This document shows, piece by piece, positions 63,311 to 64,000 of a stretch of 64,000 nt of DNA. Within the stretch, counting starts at the first letter, position 1. Every line of letters starts with the position of its first letter. The notes under the pieces are model-generated. The model was not told where the DNA came from. It was given only the letters and a program-made list of their open reading frames with translations, and made no database searches. This stretch comes from Aquimarina macrocephali JAMB N27. GTDB lineage: Bacteria > Bacteroidota > Bacteroidia > Flavobacteriales > Flavobacteriaceae. Made by a program: the position numbers and the translations under genes. The stretch covers positions 186,001-250,000 of the forward strand of contig NZ_JACA01000001.1 in the NCBI RefSeq assembly GCF_000520995.1. Direction: 5' to 3'.

Positions 63311-64000
63311 GATACAGTATAGCTTACTTTTGTTTTTTGGTATCGTACTAAAAAATCATAACACACCAACTCATAAAATCGTTGTTTGGATCTAAAGGCA
63401 CGATTTACCAGCATATGTATATAACTGCTTAGCAAATCGTCTAATGGCATTTCTAACTGGTTATCCTGCTGTGTTTTCATGATCTTTTGTACTGCTCCTA
63501 ATGATTGTTTTGCTTTATGATCCAACAAATCATCCAGGACTTTATAGTCTTCCTGCATAGAAGTTGTCTCTAAAAAAGAAGAAAGCTTGCTTTTTAACCC
63601 TCTGTATTTTTTATCTAATTGCTTATTTAGTCCTTTATCTGCATGAAATTCTCGTTTAAATCCCTGGCAGTTTCGGGTTACTAACTCTAACTTTTCTTGT
63701 TGCTCGTAGCCAAAACTGTTTAATAATCTATCGATCGCTTTTACTATAAATAAGAAGTACAATTCTTCATCTTCGATCAACTCAATAGCATCCAGCAGCA
63801 TGGTACTATCATAAAAAAACAGGGTTTCAGAGATAGCTATAGTGTTTATACCATAACGCTCTAATTCTCGTATGTACGTATCGGTTTGTAGTTTATATAC
63901 CACTCGTTGCTCTACATATCGCTGCATTGCTGCATTGATATGCAGGATCACCCTTCCTACAGCATGTATATCGGGCAGATGAAATCGTATCCTGATATGA
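63307..64000 (-). CDS. Lantibiotic dehydratase (LanB-type), C-terminal part, cut by window edge
   Basis: The frame is open to the right edge, so the gene starts outside the window; an internal GTG at 63951 is not the start. The visible 230 residues match the C-terminal elimination (SpaB_C, thiopeptide-type) domain of class I lanthipeptide dehydratases: HIRIRF near the edge, then TDTYIRELERYG, SETLFFYDSTMLLDAIELI, and a helical end. In known LanB enzymes this domain removes glutamate from glutamylated Ser/Thr to give dehydroamino acids. It may be part of a full LanB or a stand-alone protein; the missing upstream sequence decides. It overlaps the regulator gene by 4 bp. Confidence 0.82.
   Translation of the reverse strand, partial: HIRIRFHLPDIHAVGRVILHINAAMQRYVEQRVVYKLQTDTYIRELERYGINTIAISETLFFYDSTMLLDAIELIEDEELYFLFIVKAIDRLLNSFGYEQQEKLELVTRNCQGFKREFHADKGLNKQLDKKYRGLKSKLSSFLETTSMQEDYKVLDDLLDHKAKQSLGAVQKIMKTQQDNQLEMPLDDLLSSYIHMLVNRAFRSKQRFYELVCYDFLVRYQKTKVSYTVS

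Noticed and set aside
63307..63951. 214-residue protein starting at the internal GTG 63951
   Set aside because: The frame continues to the window edge with the conserved HIRIRF of LanB-type domains, so the gene begins outside.

Overview
The window comes from an AT-rich member of the Bacteroidota, most likely a marine Flavobacteriaceae (an Aquimarina-like genome would fit; this is inference). The signs are gliding genes gldD and gldE, a C-terminal type IX secretion (T9SS) sorting domain, DUF423/DUF3098/DUF3127/DUF4199/DUF4301 family proteins, a TonB-dependent receptor, and promoters with the Bacteroidetes -7 element TAnnTTTG. No tRNA, rRNA, CRISPR array or intact insertion sequence was seen.

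Layout. 1-11.3 kb holds central metabolism: pckA, a saccharopine-dehydrogenase-like gene with an Lrp/AsnC regulator, a zinc metallopeptidase, alanine dehydrogenase, leuS and panE. 11.4-14.6 kb is an accessory virulence-like pair: a cholesterol-dependent-cytolysin-like pore-forming lipoprotein and a PI-PLC-like lipoprotein, with matching promoters and a shared direct-repeat operator candidate. 14.9-20.7 kb holds ftsX and a DUF3098-uppP-truB-TonB-like run, separated by a T9SS-exported CAP-domain protein. 20.7-31.1 kb mixes housekeeping genes (tag, upp, aat, greA, HIT, thioesterase) with an LRR protein, a histidine kinase and small lipoproteins. 31.2-40.0 kb is a thiamine regulon: thiS-C-(TenI-like)-D-E-G-H behind one TPP riboswitch, and a TonB-dependent receptor behind a second one, so synthesis and outer-membrane uptake share a signal. 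40.1-43.9 kb is a hybrid histidine kinase facing a sigma-54 response regulator. 44.6-48.0 kb is a tightly overlapping operon (thiamine-binding-type protein, PnuC-type transporter, NadR-type ATPase, DUF4301, arfB). 48-59.9 kb is housekeeping (PPTase, ahcY, rplU/rpmA, gldE/gldD, ssb, mutY, HU, a 29-residue basic protein, rng).

60-64 kb is accessory again: a RelE/ParE-type toxin-antitoxin pair, palindromic and direct repeats, a deleted copy of a TPR-AraC regulator, a small peptide that looks like a class I lanthipeptide precursor, the intact TPR-AraC regulator, and, running off the right edge, the C-terminal domain of a LanB-type lantibiotic dehydratase. I read the last part as the edge of a ribosomally made peptide natural-product cluster with its own regulator. 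This and the cytolysin/PI-PLC pair are the two most interesting regions.
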